Source of the DNA: Acidobacteriota bacterium
Lineage (GTDB): Bacteria > Acidobacteriota > Holophagae > Acanthopleuribacterales > Acanthopleuribacteraceae
Assembly: GCA_020637335.1 (NCBI GenBank)
Contig: JACJWC010000002.1
Coordinates: 186,001 to 250,000 of the forward strand
Reading direction: 5' to 3'
Length of the DNA: 64,000 bases
Shown here: in pieces, positions 16,935 to 27,000 of the stretch
Position numbering within the stretch: position 1 is the stretch's first letter
Layout of the letters: each line of letters starts with the position of its first letter
Made by a program: the position numbers and the translations under genes
The notes under the pieces: model-generated
What the model saw: the letters and a program-made list of their open reading frames with translations, nothing else
What the model was told of the DNA's origin: nothing
The model's database searches: none

Positions 16935-17800
16935 AATGTTGAGCGTTGAGCGTTGGGTTTTTAGTGGACAGTGGACCTAGTGGACAGAGGGTTGCGCGTT
17001 TCCCTTCGACATTCGAAATTCCTTGTTCGACATTCGTTATTCAAAAAACCAATGGAATGTCCAACACCGAATTTCGAATCTTGAAGTTTTGTAGGGTGAA
17101 GAGACCAACACATTCCACTTGTCAAGTCCTGGTTTTAAGTTGTCGGTTTTCGGTTGGGAATTACGAATAGTTGGGTGGTTATTCTTGGTTGAAGGATCAT
17201 TTGGTGGATCCTTTTGCAGGATTCGGTTGTGAAGGATTATTAGCGCCGAAGAATGAAGCGTCCATTACACCTAGAACGGCATTATTTCATTCGGCCTGTA
17301 AGGCCGGAACGTGGATAGCCCTGGCCAAGGTTCGCGAGTCTTGCGAGCCAACCGCAGGCCAGGGTTAAGGCCAAAAAAAATCCGGGCGCCCTGAAAGCGG
17401 CGCAACTCACCCAGGCGTCAACACGGTGAAGTTGCGCCCTTACAGGACGCACCCGAGTCCGATTTGATTGGAACCCAGGCCTGCGAACCTGCGCAAGCTT
17501 CGGTTCTTGACCTTGGCTACCTACGTTTCTGCCTTTCAGGCCGACCTGGTTAATTTTAATAAAATCAATTATTTAGCTTCTCATATTGAAGTTCGCGGGT
17601 GCGCATCACTTCTCATTTCATTCTCGCCCTCCTCTTTCGATTTGACAACTGTCAACCTATGCCAGGACGAGACAAAAACGCTCAATATTCAATTTCCAAT
17701 GCTCAATCATCAAGTATGAAGGTCCAGCCCAAGTTGAGAGTTGAGCGTTGAGGGTTAAAAATCTGGGATAGCGGGAACGCTCAATATTCTATAGCCAATG
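16935..17800. repeat. Intergenic repeat mosaic, block 1
   Basis: The block starts and ends with degenerate heptamers (TTGAGCG and its complement CGCTCAA) and contains TTCGAAATTC-like segments. Between about 17110 and 17690 it holds a ~580-bp unit that recurs imperfectly at about 48060-48610. That unit has GC-rich hairpins such as CGGCCTGTAAGGCCG and a CCTGGCC...GGCCAGG pair. I see no convincing gene in it; short open frames here lack ribosome binding sites. Confidence 0.8.
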
Positions 17801-17801
17801 T

Positions 17802-18284
17802 TTAATCATCCGCGGCTTCTGTATGGCTCACCTTTAATTTTCCGCGATGGTTGCGTCGCAGGTGCCAGTGCCCATCTGCATCGACCTTTTTGCGAAAGTG
17901 CCATATCGCCATGCCAAACACCAGCACGCCAAAACCCGTATGCAGCCAACTGCTCCAAGACCGAACCGTCTCATTACCTGCGTAATACAACAATCCTCCG
18001 GTCAAGGGCAGAATGGCCATGCCGATCACCATGCCCAATCCGCTGCGGCGCTTTTTAGGCCGTTTGATCCGCCGCACCACATGGCTGTTGTAAATAACGC
18101 CGAACAGGAACAATGCCGCCATGGCAAAGAAACCGTGGATCTCCATCAAGGTCAAACGGCTCATACCCAGGGACACCTCTTCTTCCCAGTAGCGCTCCGC
18201 GTAATCGGGAATGGCCGTCATTAGGCCTGTGGCAAAGAGCACGCTCAGGACCAATAAGGTACTGCGTTTAACGGTTTTGCTCAT
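17802..18284 (-). CDS. Four-helix membrane protein, DUF4405/cytochrome b-like
   Basis: The 160-aa protein has four hydrophobic helices (about residues 8-24, 46-66, 82-102, 113-130). Histidines at helix faces (EIHGFF, YNSHVV, WLHTGF, AIWHF) are placed like the haem ligands of small b-type cytochromes in the DUF4405 group. Haem binding is inferred, not shown. The gene overlaps the FMN-binding protein gene by 17 bases and is the last of a three-gene operon, so it may pass electrons across the inner membrane to the flavoprotein. Confidence 0.65.
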   Translation of the reverse strand: MSKTVKRSTLLVLSVLFATGLMTAIPDYAERYWEEEVSLGMSRLTLMEIHGFFAMAALFLFGVIYNSHVVRRIKRPKKRRSGLGMVIGMAILPLTGGLLYYAGNETVRSWSSWLHTGFGVLVFGMAIWHFRKKVDADGHWHLRRNHRGKLKVSHTEAADD

Positions 18285-18810
18285 CCTGCAACTCCATTTG
18301 GGTCAGGACCAACAACTTCTTGACGCCGTCCGAAACGTTGCGAACCGAAAGGGTGGCGCCCGAGATGCCGTCGATATCCACGTCTATCTTAAACGGTTGG
18401 TCGACTGTCTTGCCTTTAAATTGGGCCAACCATTCTGGCCGCATAATTTCGCCACCATGGGTCTCGCGGTAGGACAGAATGGCAACATCCAACACCTCAC
18501 CCGAAACGGCGACGGCAACCGCATAGGTGATAAATTCGTGTTTACCAATCACATTGTCCTCGAACACCCAACCAACGCATTTGCCATCGCGCAACGCCTT
18601 CCAGGCACGAATGCGTTCCGCGTGCAGGGCGACGCCCGCCTGTTTCTTAATCGCTTTGGACAGCGCTTTTTCTTCCGGGATCGAAGTCACCTGAAATTGA
18701 CAATCGGAACCGAAGAACTGAGCCTGAGCTGCCTCTATGGACAAATAATCTTCCGCCCGCAACCAATGACCAGCAAACCCAACCACCAAAAGCCAGATCC
18801 AGTGACGCAT
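18268..18810 (-). CDS. Extracytoplasmic FMN-binding domain protein
   Basis: The 180-aa protein has a signal peptide (MRHWIWLLVVGFAGHWLRA) and a C-terminal FMN-binding domain. Its DGISGAT motif (about residues 149-155) matches the site where ApbE attaches FMN to threonine through a phosphodiester bond, as in RnfG/NqrC/NosR. It begins 10 nt after the outer-membrane-protein gene behind GGGGGAAG. It probably acts as a periplasmic one- or two-electron flavin carrier. No apbE gene is present in the window. Confidence 0.82.
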   Translation of the reverse strand: MRHWIWLLVVGFAGHWLRAEDYLSIEAAQAQFFGSDCQFQVTSIPEEKALSKAIKKQAGVALHAERIRAWKALRDGKCVGWVFEDNVIGKHEFITYAVAVAVSGEVLDVAILSYRETHGGEIMRPEWLAQFKGKTVDQPFKIDVDIDGISGATLSVRNVSDGVKKLLVLTQMELQDEQNR

Positions 18811-18820
18811 TAGCTTCCCC

Positions 18821-19699
18821 CTAAAAATTGAAGCCCACTTTCAAAATGATTTCCCGTTTGGTTTTCTCAATTAAATGGTACCCGTCCGGTTGACCCTCAT
18901 ACGTCTCACCGCTTCCACGCACCTGGCCGAGATAACTCAAGGTCAGCCAGAACTTTTTCCCACCATAGTGCACGGAAGGCCCCATAAACAGGGATTCGCG
19001 TTCCAGGTTCACCTCCGTTTCGTATTCCTGCTGGAATTCCGCTTCCAAAGAAACAAACCATTTCGGCACAAAACGATAGCTCAGACCTGTACGGCCAGTC
19101 CACTCCAGTTCAACCTCGGCAAAGGTAGGCCATTCGAAATCTTCGGGCAAACCTTCTAATTCGCCACGGGTTGCTTTGGTTGATTCCACGCCGATACTTC
19201 CGGCCCAAATCAATTGACCTTCCAGGAAATATTTCTGCAGGTTTACGCCCGTTGACAGCGAGAGACTGTCCTTGTCAAAACCGGAATGGGGATCCAACCA
19301 AGTTTTTTCCACGCCCAAAAACATGCTTAGGCCAACACCGTCTTTGGCCGGCGCTAAGAAGTTATAGGCCATTTTCAGTTCAGCACCAGAGAGTTTAAAG
19401 GAGTATTCGTTATCACCGGGCAAATAGCCATCCACCAACAACCCGGATGTATCAAGGCCCTGTCCAGCCAAACCGCCAGACAGGGTGAACCGGTTGGTGA
19501 CCCCGTATTCAACTTCCCATTCGTAGTTATAAGCCTCGTAGGTTCCGGTCCCTTTATCACTGCGATTGGCCACGATCTGATAGAGTTCCCAGGCACCTTT
19601 CGGCAGCGGTTCAGCCAATTTGAGATGGCCAAACAAATCTTCACCAGCAAACAGCGAAAGCGAGGCGAATACCCCGATCAAAAAAAGAAAACGTCGCAC
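18821..19699 (-). CDS. Outer-membrane beta-barrel protein (DUF6662-like)
   Basis: The 292-aa product starts with a signal peptide (VRRFLFLIGVFASLSLFAGED). The mature chain alternates polar and aromatic residues in about 12 predicted strands and ends in VGFNF, the C-terminal Phe typical of barrels folded by BAM. The GTG at 19699 is preceded by AGGAGG. It heads an operon with an FMN-binding protein and a membrane protein. It is expressed from a promoter whose spacer is a Fur-like box, so a role in iron homeostasis or electron transfer is plausible; the ligand is unknown. Confidence 0.72.
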   Translation of the reverse strand: MRRFLFLIGVFASLSLFAGEDLFGHLKLAEPLPKGAWELYQIVANRSDKGTGTYEAYNYEWEVEYGVTNRFTLSGGLAGQGLDTSGLLVDGYLPGDNEYSFKLSGAELKMAYNFLAPAKDGVGLSMFLGVEKTWLDPHSGFDKDSLSLSTGVNLQKYFLEGQLIWAGSIGVESTKATRGELEGLPEDFEWPTFAEVELEWTGRTGLSYRFVPKWFVSLEAEFQQEYETEVNLERESLFMGPSVHYGGKKFWLTLSYLGQVRGSGETYEGQPDGYHLIEKTKREIILKVGFNF

Positions 19700-19726
19700 A
19701 AAACCCTCCTCAAGCGAACGGGCTGA

Positions 19727-19755
19727 ATAATACTGAGACTGAATCTCAATGTCAA
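19727..19755 (-). promoter_or_regulatory. Sigma70 promoter with Fur-like box in the spacer
   Basis: On the minus strand, TTGACA (19755-19750), a 17-base spacer and TATTAT (19732-19727) form a near-consensus promoter. The spacer contains TGAGACTGAATCTCA (19748-19734), an inverted repeat matching 13 of 15 positions of the 7-1-7 Fur pattern TGAGAATnATTCTCA. A bound repressor would block RNA polymerase. The transcript would start about 20 bases before the GTG of the outer-membrane-protein gene. Confidence 0.72.
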
Positions 19756-19814
19756 GTATCCTGCCCCAACGTCTGGGTCTTTCTGCTACAATGCCCGGCC
19801 AGGTGAGGTGGTGC

Positions 19815-21575
19815 ATGGATTCACTCTTTCGGCTCTGGCGATACGCAAAGGCTTGGCGTTTCAAGATTTTCCTGGCGACCCTTTATTCGTTTCTCAACAA
19901 ACTGTTTGATATCGCGCCCGAGATTCTGATTGGGGTCGCGGTCGATGTGGTCGTTAAACGCGAAAAGAGTTTTGTGGCTGGGCTCGGATTCGACACCCTT
20001 CAATCACAAATCATTGCGCTCGGCGTGGTCACCTTCCTGATCTGGTTCTTTGAATCGCTTTTCGAATACCTCTACAGCATCACCTGGCGGTCCTTAGCCC
20101 AATCGATCCAGCACAGTTTGCGCATGGAAACCTATGATCGGGTCCAGAATTTGGATATGGCCTGGTTCGAGGATAATGCGATCGGAAACGTGCAAGCCAC
20201 CCTCAACGATGATATCAACCAACTCGAGCGGTTTTTAGACACTGGCGCAAATGAGATGATCCAACTCACCGTCTCGACCGTCCTGATTGGCGCCATTTTC
20301 TTTTTCCTGGAACCGCGTATCGCTGTTTTAACTGTCATCCCGGTGCCGATCATTTTTCTGGGCAGTCGGGCATTCCAAAAGAATCTGGGCCCAAAATACA
20401 GTCGCGTCCGCGACGCAGCCGGCCTTTTGGGCGGCACCTTAAACAACAACATCAGCGGGATTGCCACCATCAAGAGTTTCACTACGGAATCTGCCGAGCG
20501 CGCGCGGGTAGAGGCCATGAGCCACGCCTACCAATCGGCCAATGCCGAAGCGATTCGGGTCAGCTCCGCCTTCATCCCCGTCATTCGCATGGCCATCCTG
20601 GCCGGATTCCTCGGCACGATGGTTTGGGGCGGGTTGATGACCTTTTCCGGAAGCCTGGAAGTTTCGGCCTACAGCATCCTGATCTTTTTGACCCAGCGTT
20701 TCCTGTGGCCGTTTACGCGGTTGGGTCAAACCATCGACCTATTCGAACGGGCTATGGCCTCGACCAAACGCATTCTCAACCTGCTGGAAACCCCTTTCCA
20801 GGTCAAAGACCCCGATTCGCCGCAGCCTTTGACCGTTGAAAAAGGCGAAATTCACTTTGAGCATTTGAGTTTCGCTTACGGAAACGGAACACCCGTCTTT
20901 GAAGCCATGAATTTGAAAGTGCCAGGCCAAACGACGATTGCCTTGGTGGGTGGTACAGGTTCCGGCAAAACGTCGCTGATTAAACTGTTGCTGCGTTTTT
21001 ACGATCCCCAACGAGGCACCATCCGTATCGATGGAACGGATATCCGATCCGTTCGTTTGGCCGAATTACGCCAGAAAATCGCCTTAGTCAGCCAAGACGT
21101 TTTCCTGTTTCAGGGCAGTATTCGCGACAATATCGCTTACGGTTCCCCGACTGCTACTGATGCGGAAGTTGAGGAGGCCGCGCAGCGGGCAGAAGCACAC
21201 GGTTTCATTATTGCCCTGCCTGAGGGATACCAAACCCAGGTCGGTGAACGCGGCCAAAAACTATCCGGTGGCCAAAAACAACGCCTATCCATCGCCCGAG
21301 CCCTGCTCAAAAACGCGCCGATTCTTATTCTGGATGAAGCGACCAGTGCGGTTGATAACGAAACGGAAGCGGCCATCCAGCGCTCCTTGCAGCGCATTGC
21401 CCACAACCGAACCGTGCTGGTCATTGCCCATCGTTTGAGCACGATCCGCCATGCCGACCAGATCTTCGTGCTGGAAAAAGGCAAAATTGCGGAGCAGGGC
21501 AACCACGAAAGCCTGTTGTCCCAAAACGGGATCTACGCCAACCTGTGGTCCATCCAAACCGGCAGCCAAAGTTAA
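19815..21575 (+). CDS. ABC exporter half-transporter (MsbA/LmrA type)
   Basis: A 586-aa fused permease-ATPase with six membrane helices in the first ~320 residues, followed by a nucleotide-binding domain: Walker A GGTGSGKT, signature LSGGQKQR, Walker B ILILDEATSAVD and an H-loop IAHRLST. It should work as a homodimer exporting lipid or drug substrates. The ATG at 19815 has GAGGTG upstream; the frame runs back to 19749 but through the divergent promoter. The start lies back-to-back with the Fur-box promoter of the neighbouring operon, so that box might also affect it. Confidence 0.9.
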   Translation: MDSLFRLWRYAKAWRFKIFLATLYSFLNKLFDIAPEILIGVAVDVVVKREKSFVAGLGFDTLQSQIIALGVVTFLIWFFESLFEYLYSITWRSLAQSIQHSLRMETYDRVQNLDMAWFEDNAIGNVQATLNDDINQLERFLDTGANEMIQLTVSTVLIGAIFFFLEPRIAVLTVIPVPIIFLGSRAFQKNLGPKYSRVRDAAGLLGGTLNNNISGIATIKSFTTESAERARVEAMSHAYQSANAEAIRVSSAFIPVIRMAILAGFLGTMVWGGLMTFSGSLEVSAYSILIFLTQRFLWPFTRLGQTIDLFERAMASTKRILNLLETPFQVKDPDSPQPLTVEKGEIHFEHLSFAYGNGTPVFEAMNLKVPGQTTIALVGGTGSGKTSLIKLLLRFYDPQRGTIRIDGTDIRSVRLAELRQKIALVSQDVFLFQGSIRDNIAYGSPTATDAEVEEAAQRAEAHGFIIALPEGYQTQVGERGQKLSGGQKQRLSIARALLKNAPILILDEATSAVDNETEAAIQRSLQRIAHNRTVLVIAHRLSTIRHADQIFVLEKGKIAEQGNHESLLSQNGIYANLWSIQTGSQS

Positions 21576-21639
21576 TTTTCAGGTATTCATGCAAGATCCG
21601 AGGACTTCACCATCATGAGTTCTGAAGCCACTTTTTGGA

Positions 21640-21972
21640 TTAAAAAGCCCATCTGTGGCCTTTTGGTAAACATTCGTCACATAACAGCTTACCTTGAAAG
21701 ATTGCACCGATATTTAATTCATTTAGAGGACGGGGTGATTCCCTGTTGGTTACCCAACGGCCGCAAGTTTCACATTTACTGGCATTCATTGTTTTCGGGT
21801 CCAAGACCATTCGTCGACTTGACACCCATTCAACTTTGAAACCACTCAGGATAGATTCCGGAATCTCATGAAGTGCAAAATCCAGCCTGTCCAGGTCACT
21901 AAATTCGTCACAGTCGGCTATTTCGGCAGGGACTTCAACCAAAAAACTTAAATTGATTAAAACTGTTTTCAT
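21640..21972 (-). CDS. Small CxxC...CxxC protein, function unknown
   Basis: From the ATG at 21972 the frame gives 110 aa with two CxxC pairs (SKCETCGRWV and LLCDECLP) about 28 residues apart, a likely zinc ribbon in the C-terminal half. The N-terminal half (MKTVLINLSFLVEVP...) is soluble alpha/beta. The frame stays open to 22122, but the added part is not convincing. No strong ribosome binding site precedes 21972, so the start is uncertain. No family recognised. Confidence 0.5.
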   Translation of the reverse strand: MKTVLINLSFLVEVPAEIADCDEFSDLDRLDFALHEIPESILSGFKVEWVSSRRMVLDPKTMNASKCETCGRWVTNRESPRPLNELNIGAIFQGKLLCDECLPKGHRWAF

Positions 21973-22132
21973 TACTGTCATACACCAAATGATGACCCAA
22001 ATTTGACTTTTGGTCCATACGGAAGCTAGGTGAACAGGTTTTTTATGCGGTCCTCCTTTTCCATTGGGCTGCAGGCTCAACTTAGATGAGTTTTCCCAAA
22101 CTGCTTCATCGAAAGCAAACATTTACAGAACA

Positions 22133-22180
22133 ATATAAAGATATTTTTATATTGACATGACAGCAAGCAGGCCTTATCTT
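22133..22180 (+). promoter_or_regulatory. Operator palindrome and promoter of the arsR-MT/metF/metH operon
   Basis: ATATAAAGATATTTTTATAT at 22133-22152 is a 20-bp palindrome with one mismatched pair. Its last base is the first base of TTGACA (22152-22157), followed by 17 bases and TATCTT (22175-22180). The palindrome resembles operators of ArsR-family SahR-type regulators that control SAM-cycle genes. The first gene of the operon encodes such a regulator, so autoregulation is likely. Confidence 0.65.
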
Positions 22181-22202
22181 ATGGCCCACGGAGGCGTTTC
22201 AC

Positions 22203-23138
22203 TTGTTGGTTGTGTTGGATGCCCTTAGGGCCGCGGCGGAAGAGACAAGATTGCGACTCCTCGCTATCTGTAAACACGGAGAATTTTCAGTGACGGAACT
22301 GGTTCAAATCATCGGACAATCGCAACCGCGCGTTTCCCGTCATCTGAAATTGTTGTGCGAGGCCGGCTTGCTCGAACGTTTTCGCGAACAGAATTTTGTG
22401 TTCTACCGTTTGGCTGCCGAAGGGTTTGGCGCGACCTTGGGCCATTTCCTGCTCAAGAACCTGAATCTCGATGCGGAAACCTTGCGCCTGGACGGGCAAC
22501 GCGCCGAACAAGTCCTGGAATCGCGCCAAAAAGAAGCGGAAGAAATCCTGGCAAAATTGAGCGATCAGATGCGCTGTTTGGCCACCTTGCTGCCACGTGA
22601 ATCGAAAATAAACCAAGCCATCCAGGCTTGTCTCAAGGAAGTCCCCATTGGCGACCTCCTGGACATTGGAACCGGCACGGGCCGCATGCTCAAACTGCTG
22701 GCCAAAAAAGCCGCTTCCGCGGTTGGGGTAGACATTTCCCCTGAGATGTTGCGCGTCGCGCGATCCCAACTCCATCAAGCAGGCTTGAGCCACATCACCG
22801 TCCGCCAGGGCGATATGTACCATCTGGCCTATCCCAACGAGAGTTTTGACACGATTACGATCGATCATGTGCTTTCCCTGGCCGAAAACCCAGCCGCCGT
22901 TTTAAGCGAAGTCGCCCGTCTGTTAAAGCCGGGTGGTCATCTCTTCCTTTTAGATTTTGAAACAACCCACTGGGTCGACCAGGAACTGGCCAGTCCGCTG
23001 GAAATGGGCATTCAGCGCCAAGAAGTCATTGATTGGTGCGCAGAATGCGGACTCGACTTTTGCAAACAAAACAACCTTCCCGGCAACAGCCTCGAAGTCC
23101 TTTTATTTCTATTTCAAAAAAATGCAGGAGGGCAGTAA
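22203..23138 (+). CDS. ArsR-family regulator fused to SAM-dependent methyltransferase
   Basis: Residues ~1-80 form an ArsR winged helix (EETRLRLLAICKHGEFSVTE, then QPRVSRHLKLLCEAGLLERF). Residues ~150-260 form a class I methyltransferase with the SAM loop LLDIGTGTGRMLKLL and VGVDISPEML. The start is TTG at 22203, with GGAGG 7 nt upstream. Proteins of this build often sit beside metF/metH and sense SAM or SAH; here the stop overlaps the metF start (TAATG). It probably represses this operon through the palindrome before it. Whether the methyltransferase half is catalytic is unknown. Confidence 0.88.
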   Translation: MLVVLDALRAAAEETRLRLLAICKHGEFSVTELVQIIGQSQPRVSRHLKLLCEAGLLERFREQNFVFYRLAAEGFGATLGHFLLKNLNLDAETLRLDGQRAEQVLESRQKEAEEILAKLSDQMRCLATLLPRESKINQAIQACLKEVPIGDLLDIGTGTGRMLKLLAKKAASAVGVDISPEMLRVARSQLHQAGLSHITVRQGDMYHLAYPNESFDTITIDHVLSLAENPAAVLSEVARLLKPGGHLFLLDFETTHWVDQELASPLEMGIQRQEVIDWCAECGLDFCKQNNLPGNSLEVLLFLFQKNAGGQ

Positions 23139-24067
23139 TGGTTCGCGTTATTCCCCAAAAAAATCAAGGCTCCCTGCGCGTGATGGACCGCATAAAAGAA
23201 GTGGTCCGCCATGTTCCCGAAGGGATCAGCATTTCTTTTGAATTTTTCCCGCCCAAAGAGGTGGAAAAAGAGAATTCCCTGTGGGATGCCTTGCACCGCC
23301 TTCTGCCTTTACAGCCCAAATTCGTCTCCGTCACTTACGGTGCTGGTTATTCGGATCGGGCCCGGACCCGCAACCTGGTGGAGCGCATCCAAAAAACAAC
23401 CGACATTCCGGTTTCGCCACACCTGACCTGCGTGGGCCATACCCGCGACCAGCTCAAGGATATTCTGGACAGTTATTGGCAAGCTGGCGTGCGGAACCTG
23501 GTCGCCGTGCGCGGGGACCGAGCACCCGGCGACACCAGCCCACTTCCCGTTCCCTACGCTTTGGATCTGATCGAATTGATTCGCAGCCAATACGCCTTTG
23601 AAATTTATGTTGCTGCCTACCCAGACGTGCATCCGGCAGCGCCAACCGCGCGCTTTGACCTGGATAATCTAAAACGCAAAATCGATGCAGGCGCCACGGC
23701 CGCCATTACCCAGTTCTTCTTTGATAACAACGATTTCCTGCGTTTTCGCGACCGCTGTCGCAAGGCTGGAATCCAGGCTGAAATCATTCCCGGCATCCTG
23801 CCCGTCACGAATTTCGAGCGCACCAAAACCTTCGCCGATCGCTGCGGCGCGCGGGTCCCCGAATGGTTCCACCAATATTTTGAAGGGCTGGACGAAGAAC
23901 CGGAAACGCGTAATTTCATTGCCGCGGGCTTGGCGATTGATCAGGTTCAAGAGCTTCATTTGGAAGGGGTTAACCACTTCCATTTCTACACTTTGAACCG
24001 CTGTGAATTAACCTATGCGATTTGCCGTTCACTCGGTTTGCGCAGTCAGCGGGTGGTTGCCTGTTAA
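23138..24067 (+). CDS. metF: 5,10-methylenetetrahydrofolate reductase
   Basis: MetF reduces methylene-THF to methyl-THF for methionine synthase, using FAD. The 309-aa protein has the family motifs SFEFFPPK, FVSVTYGA, HLTCVGH, LVAVRGD and GATAAITQFFFD. The start ATG overlaps the upstream stop (TAATG) and has GGAGGG before it; its stop overlaps the metH start in the same way. Translation across the three genes is therefore coupled. Confidence 0.95.
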   Translation: MVRVIPQKNQGSLRVMDRIKEVVRHVPEGISISFEFFPPKEVEKENSLWDALHRLLPLQPKFVSVTYGAGYSDRARTRNLVERIQKTTDIPVSPHLTCVGHTRDQLKDILDSYWQAGVRNLVAVRGDRAPGDTSPLPVPYALDLIELIRSQYAFEIYVAAYPDVHPAAPTARFDLDNLKRKIDAGATAAITQFFFDNNDFLRFRDRCRKAGIQAEIIPGILPVTNFERTKTFADRCGARVPEWFHQYFEGLDEEPETRNFIAAGLAIDQVQELHLEGVNHFHFYTLNRCELTYAICRSLGLRSQRVVAC

Positions 24068-27000
24068 TGCACAGAATCGACCTGCTCAAGGCAGCTTTTA
24101 GCGAACGCATCCTGGTCCTGGATGGGGCGATGGGAACCATGATTCAGTCTTATCAACTGACTGAGTCGGACTATCGCGGCACGCGTTTTGCCGAATGGCC
24201 GCAACCGCTCAAAGGCAATAATGACCTGCTCAGCCTGACCCAACCGCATATCATTGAGGAAATCCACCGCGCCTATTTGGAAGCAGGCGCGGATCTGGTT
24301 GAAACCAATACCTTTAACAGCACGGCCATTTCTCAAGCCGATTACGGCATGGGCGACTTGGTTTACGAACTGAACAAGGCAGGAGCAACGTTGGCCCGCC
24401 AGGCAGCCGATCAGGTGGAGGCGGCAACGGGGAAACCGCGTTGGGTGATTGGCATTTTAGGTCCCACCAACCGGACCGCTTCACTCAGCCCAGATGTGCA
24501 GGATCCGGGGTACCGCAACGTCGATTTCGATAGCTTGTGTGCCGATTACCAGACCGCAACCCGCGGCCTTCTGGACGGTGGCGCCGATGTGTTGATGGTT
24601 GAAACCATCTTCGACACGCTCAACGCCAAGGCCGCCTTATACGCAGTGCGCTCTGAATTGGACGAACGCGGTTTGGACCTGCCCATTTTCATCTCAGGCA
24701 CCATCACCGACGCTTCGGGCCGCCTGCTTTCCGGTCAAACGGCAGAAGCCTTTTGGATCTCCATCGAACATGCCCGACCCTTCTGCATCGGTCTCAACTG
24801 CGCGCTCGGCGCCCAGCAATTGCGTCCGTACATCGCAGACCTGGCCCGCTTGTCCGACTGCTATGTTAGTGCCCACCCCAATGCCGGCCTGCCCAACGCT
24901 TTTGGCGGCTACGATGAAACGCCCGAACACATGGCCGAAATCCTGCGCGAGTTCGCCTATTCCGGTTTGATCAATCTGGTCGGCGGTTGTTGTGGCACCA
25001 ATCCCACCCATATCCGCGCCATCAGCGATGCGGTACGCGGATGTCCACCCCGTCGCATTCCCAGCATTGAACCCAAACTGCGTCTCTCCGGGTTGGAGCC
25101 GCTGACCATCGACACCCACAGCTTGTTTGTCAACGTTGGCGAACGCACCAATGTCACGGGTAGCGCCAAGTTCCGCAGCTTAATCGAAGCCAATGATTAC
25201 CCGGGCGCCGTGGACGTTGCCCGTCAACAGGTTGAAAGCGGCGCGCAAATCCTCGATATCAACATGGATGAGGGCCTGCTCGATTCGGAAGCGGCCATGC
25301 AGCGCTTCCTGCGTCTGCTCCAAGCGGAACCCGACATTTCCCGTCTGCCCTGGATGATCGATTCCTCCAAGTGGACCGTTCTGGTCAACGGCCTCAAAAA
25401 CGTGCAGGGTAAGGTCATCGTCAACTCGATTAGCCTCAAGGAGGGCGAAGCGCGCTTCCTGCAACAAGCGCGCGAAATCCGCAAACTCGGCGCAGCCGTT
25501 GTGGTCATGGCCTTTGACGAAAAGGGTCAAGCGGAAAGCATTGAAGACAAGCTGCGCATTTGCCAACGCTCCTACCATTTGCTAACTGAACAGGCAGGGT
25601 TTCCGCCTCAGGACATCATTTTTGATCCCAATATCTTTGCCGTGGCGACAGGACTGGAAGGCCATAACCGATTTGGTCTCAACTTCATAGAAGCAGTGCG
25701 CCAAATTAAAGCTAACTGTCCTTATGCCAAAACGAGTGGCGGCGTTTCCAACTTTTCTTTCAGTTTCCGCGGCAACAATCCGGTGCGCGAGGCAATGCAC
25801 TCTGTTTTCCTCTACCACGCCATCAAAGCGGGATTGGACATGGCAATCGTCAATGCGGGACAGTTGCCCATTTACGAAGAAATCGATGAACGCCTGCGTG
25901 ATGCCATTGAAGATGTATTGTTCGATCGGCGCCCGGATGCCACCGAGCAACTGCTGGAACTGGCCCCGCTTTTTCAAGGGAAAAGCACCGCAAAAGTACA
26001 AGATCAGCAGGCCTGGCGATCTCTGCCGGTTGAGAAGCGCCTTGAACATGCTTTGGTCCATGGCATTGACCAGTTCATCGAAGCCGATACGGAAGAGGCC
26101 CGTCTGGCTTTACCCACGCCGCTTTCCGTGATTGAAGGACCGCTCATGGCCGGCATGAACATGGTTGGCGATTTATTCGGCGCCGGCGAGATGTTCCTGC
26201 CCCAAGTGGTGAAATCGGCACGGGTCATGAAAAAGGCCGTCGCAGTTCTGATCCCCTTTCTGGAAGCGCAAAAAGGCCAGGCACAAAGCAAAGGTCGGGT
26301 CCTTTTGGCAACGGTTAAAGGCGATGTGCATGACATCGGCAAGAACATTGTCGGCGTGGTCCTGCAGTGCAACAACTTCGAGGTCATTGACCTGGGCGTG
26401 ATGGTGCCCTGCGACCGCATTTTGGAAGAGGCAGAAAAGAACCAGGTCGACCTGATCGGACTCTCTGGCCTGATTACGCCCTCGCTTGAAGAGATGACCT
26501 ATGTCGCCCAAGAAATGAAGCGCCGTGGATTCACCCAACCGTTACTGATTGGCGGTGCAACAACATCGGTCGCACATACCGCAATCAAGATCGATCCGCA
26601 CTACGCCAATGGCGTGTTACATGTGAAGGATGCCAGTCGCGCCGTTGGTGTTGCTCAGAAACTCCTGCAGCCGGAATCAAGAGCCGTTCTGGTCGCAGAC
26701 ACCCAAAAGGATTATGCCCAACGCCGTGACAATTACCGGATCGGCAATGCCTTGGACAAATTGGCCAGTCTGGAAAACGCGCGGGCCAATAAAACGGCGT
26801 TGGATTGGTCCAGCTACCAGCCGCCAAAACCCCAGTTCTCGGGCAGAAAAACCCTTTCGCCGTTCCCGCTGGAAGACTTGGTTGAGCGCATCGATTGGAC
26901 CCCGTTTTTCCAGGCCTGGGAACTGCCCGGCCTCTATCCCGCCCTGCTCAACCATCCCGACCACGGAGGCCAGGCAAAAGAATTGTTGCAGGATGCTCAA

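Noticed and set aside
16935..17800. Insertion sequence or transposon remnant
   Set aside because: No transposase-like frame, no consistent terminal inverted repeats with target duplications; only short repeats and hairpins.
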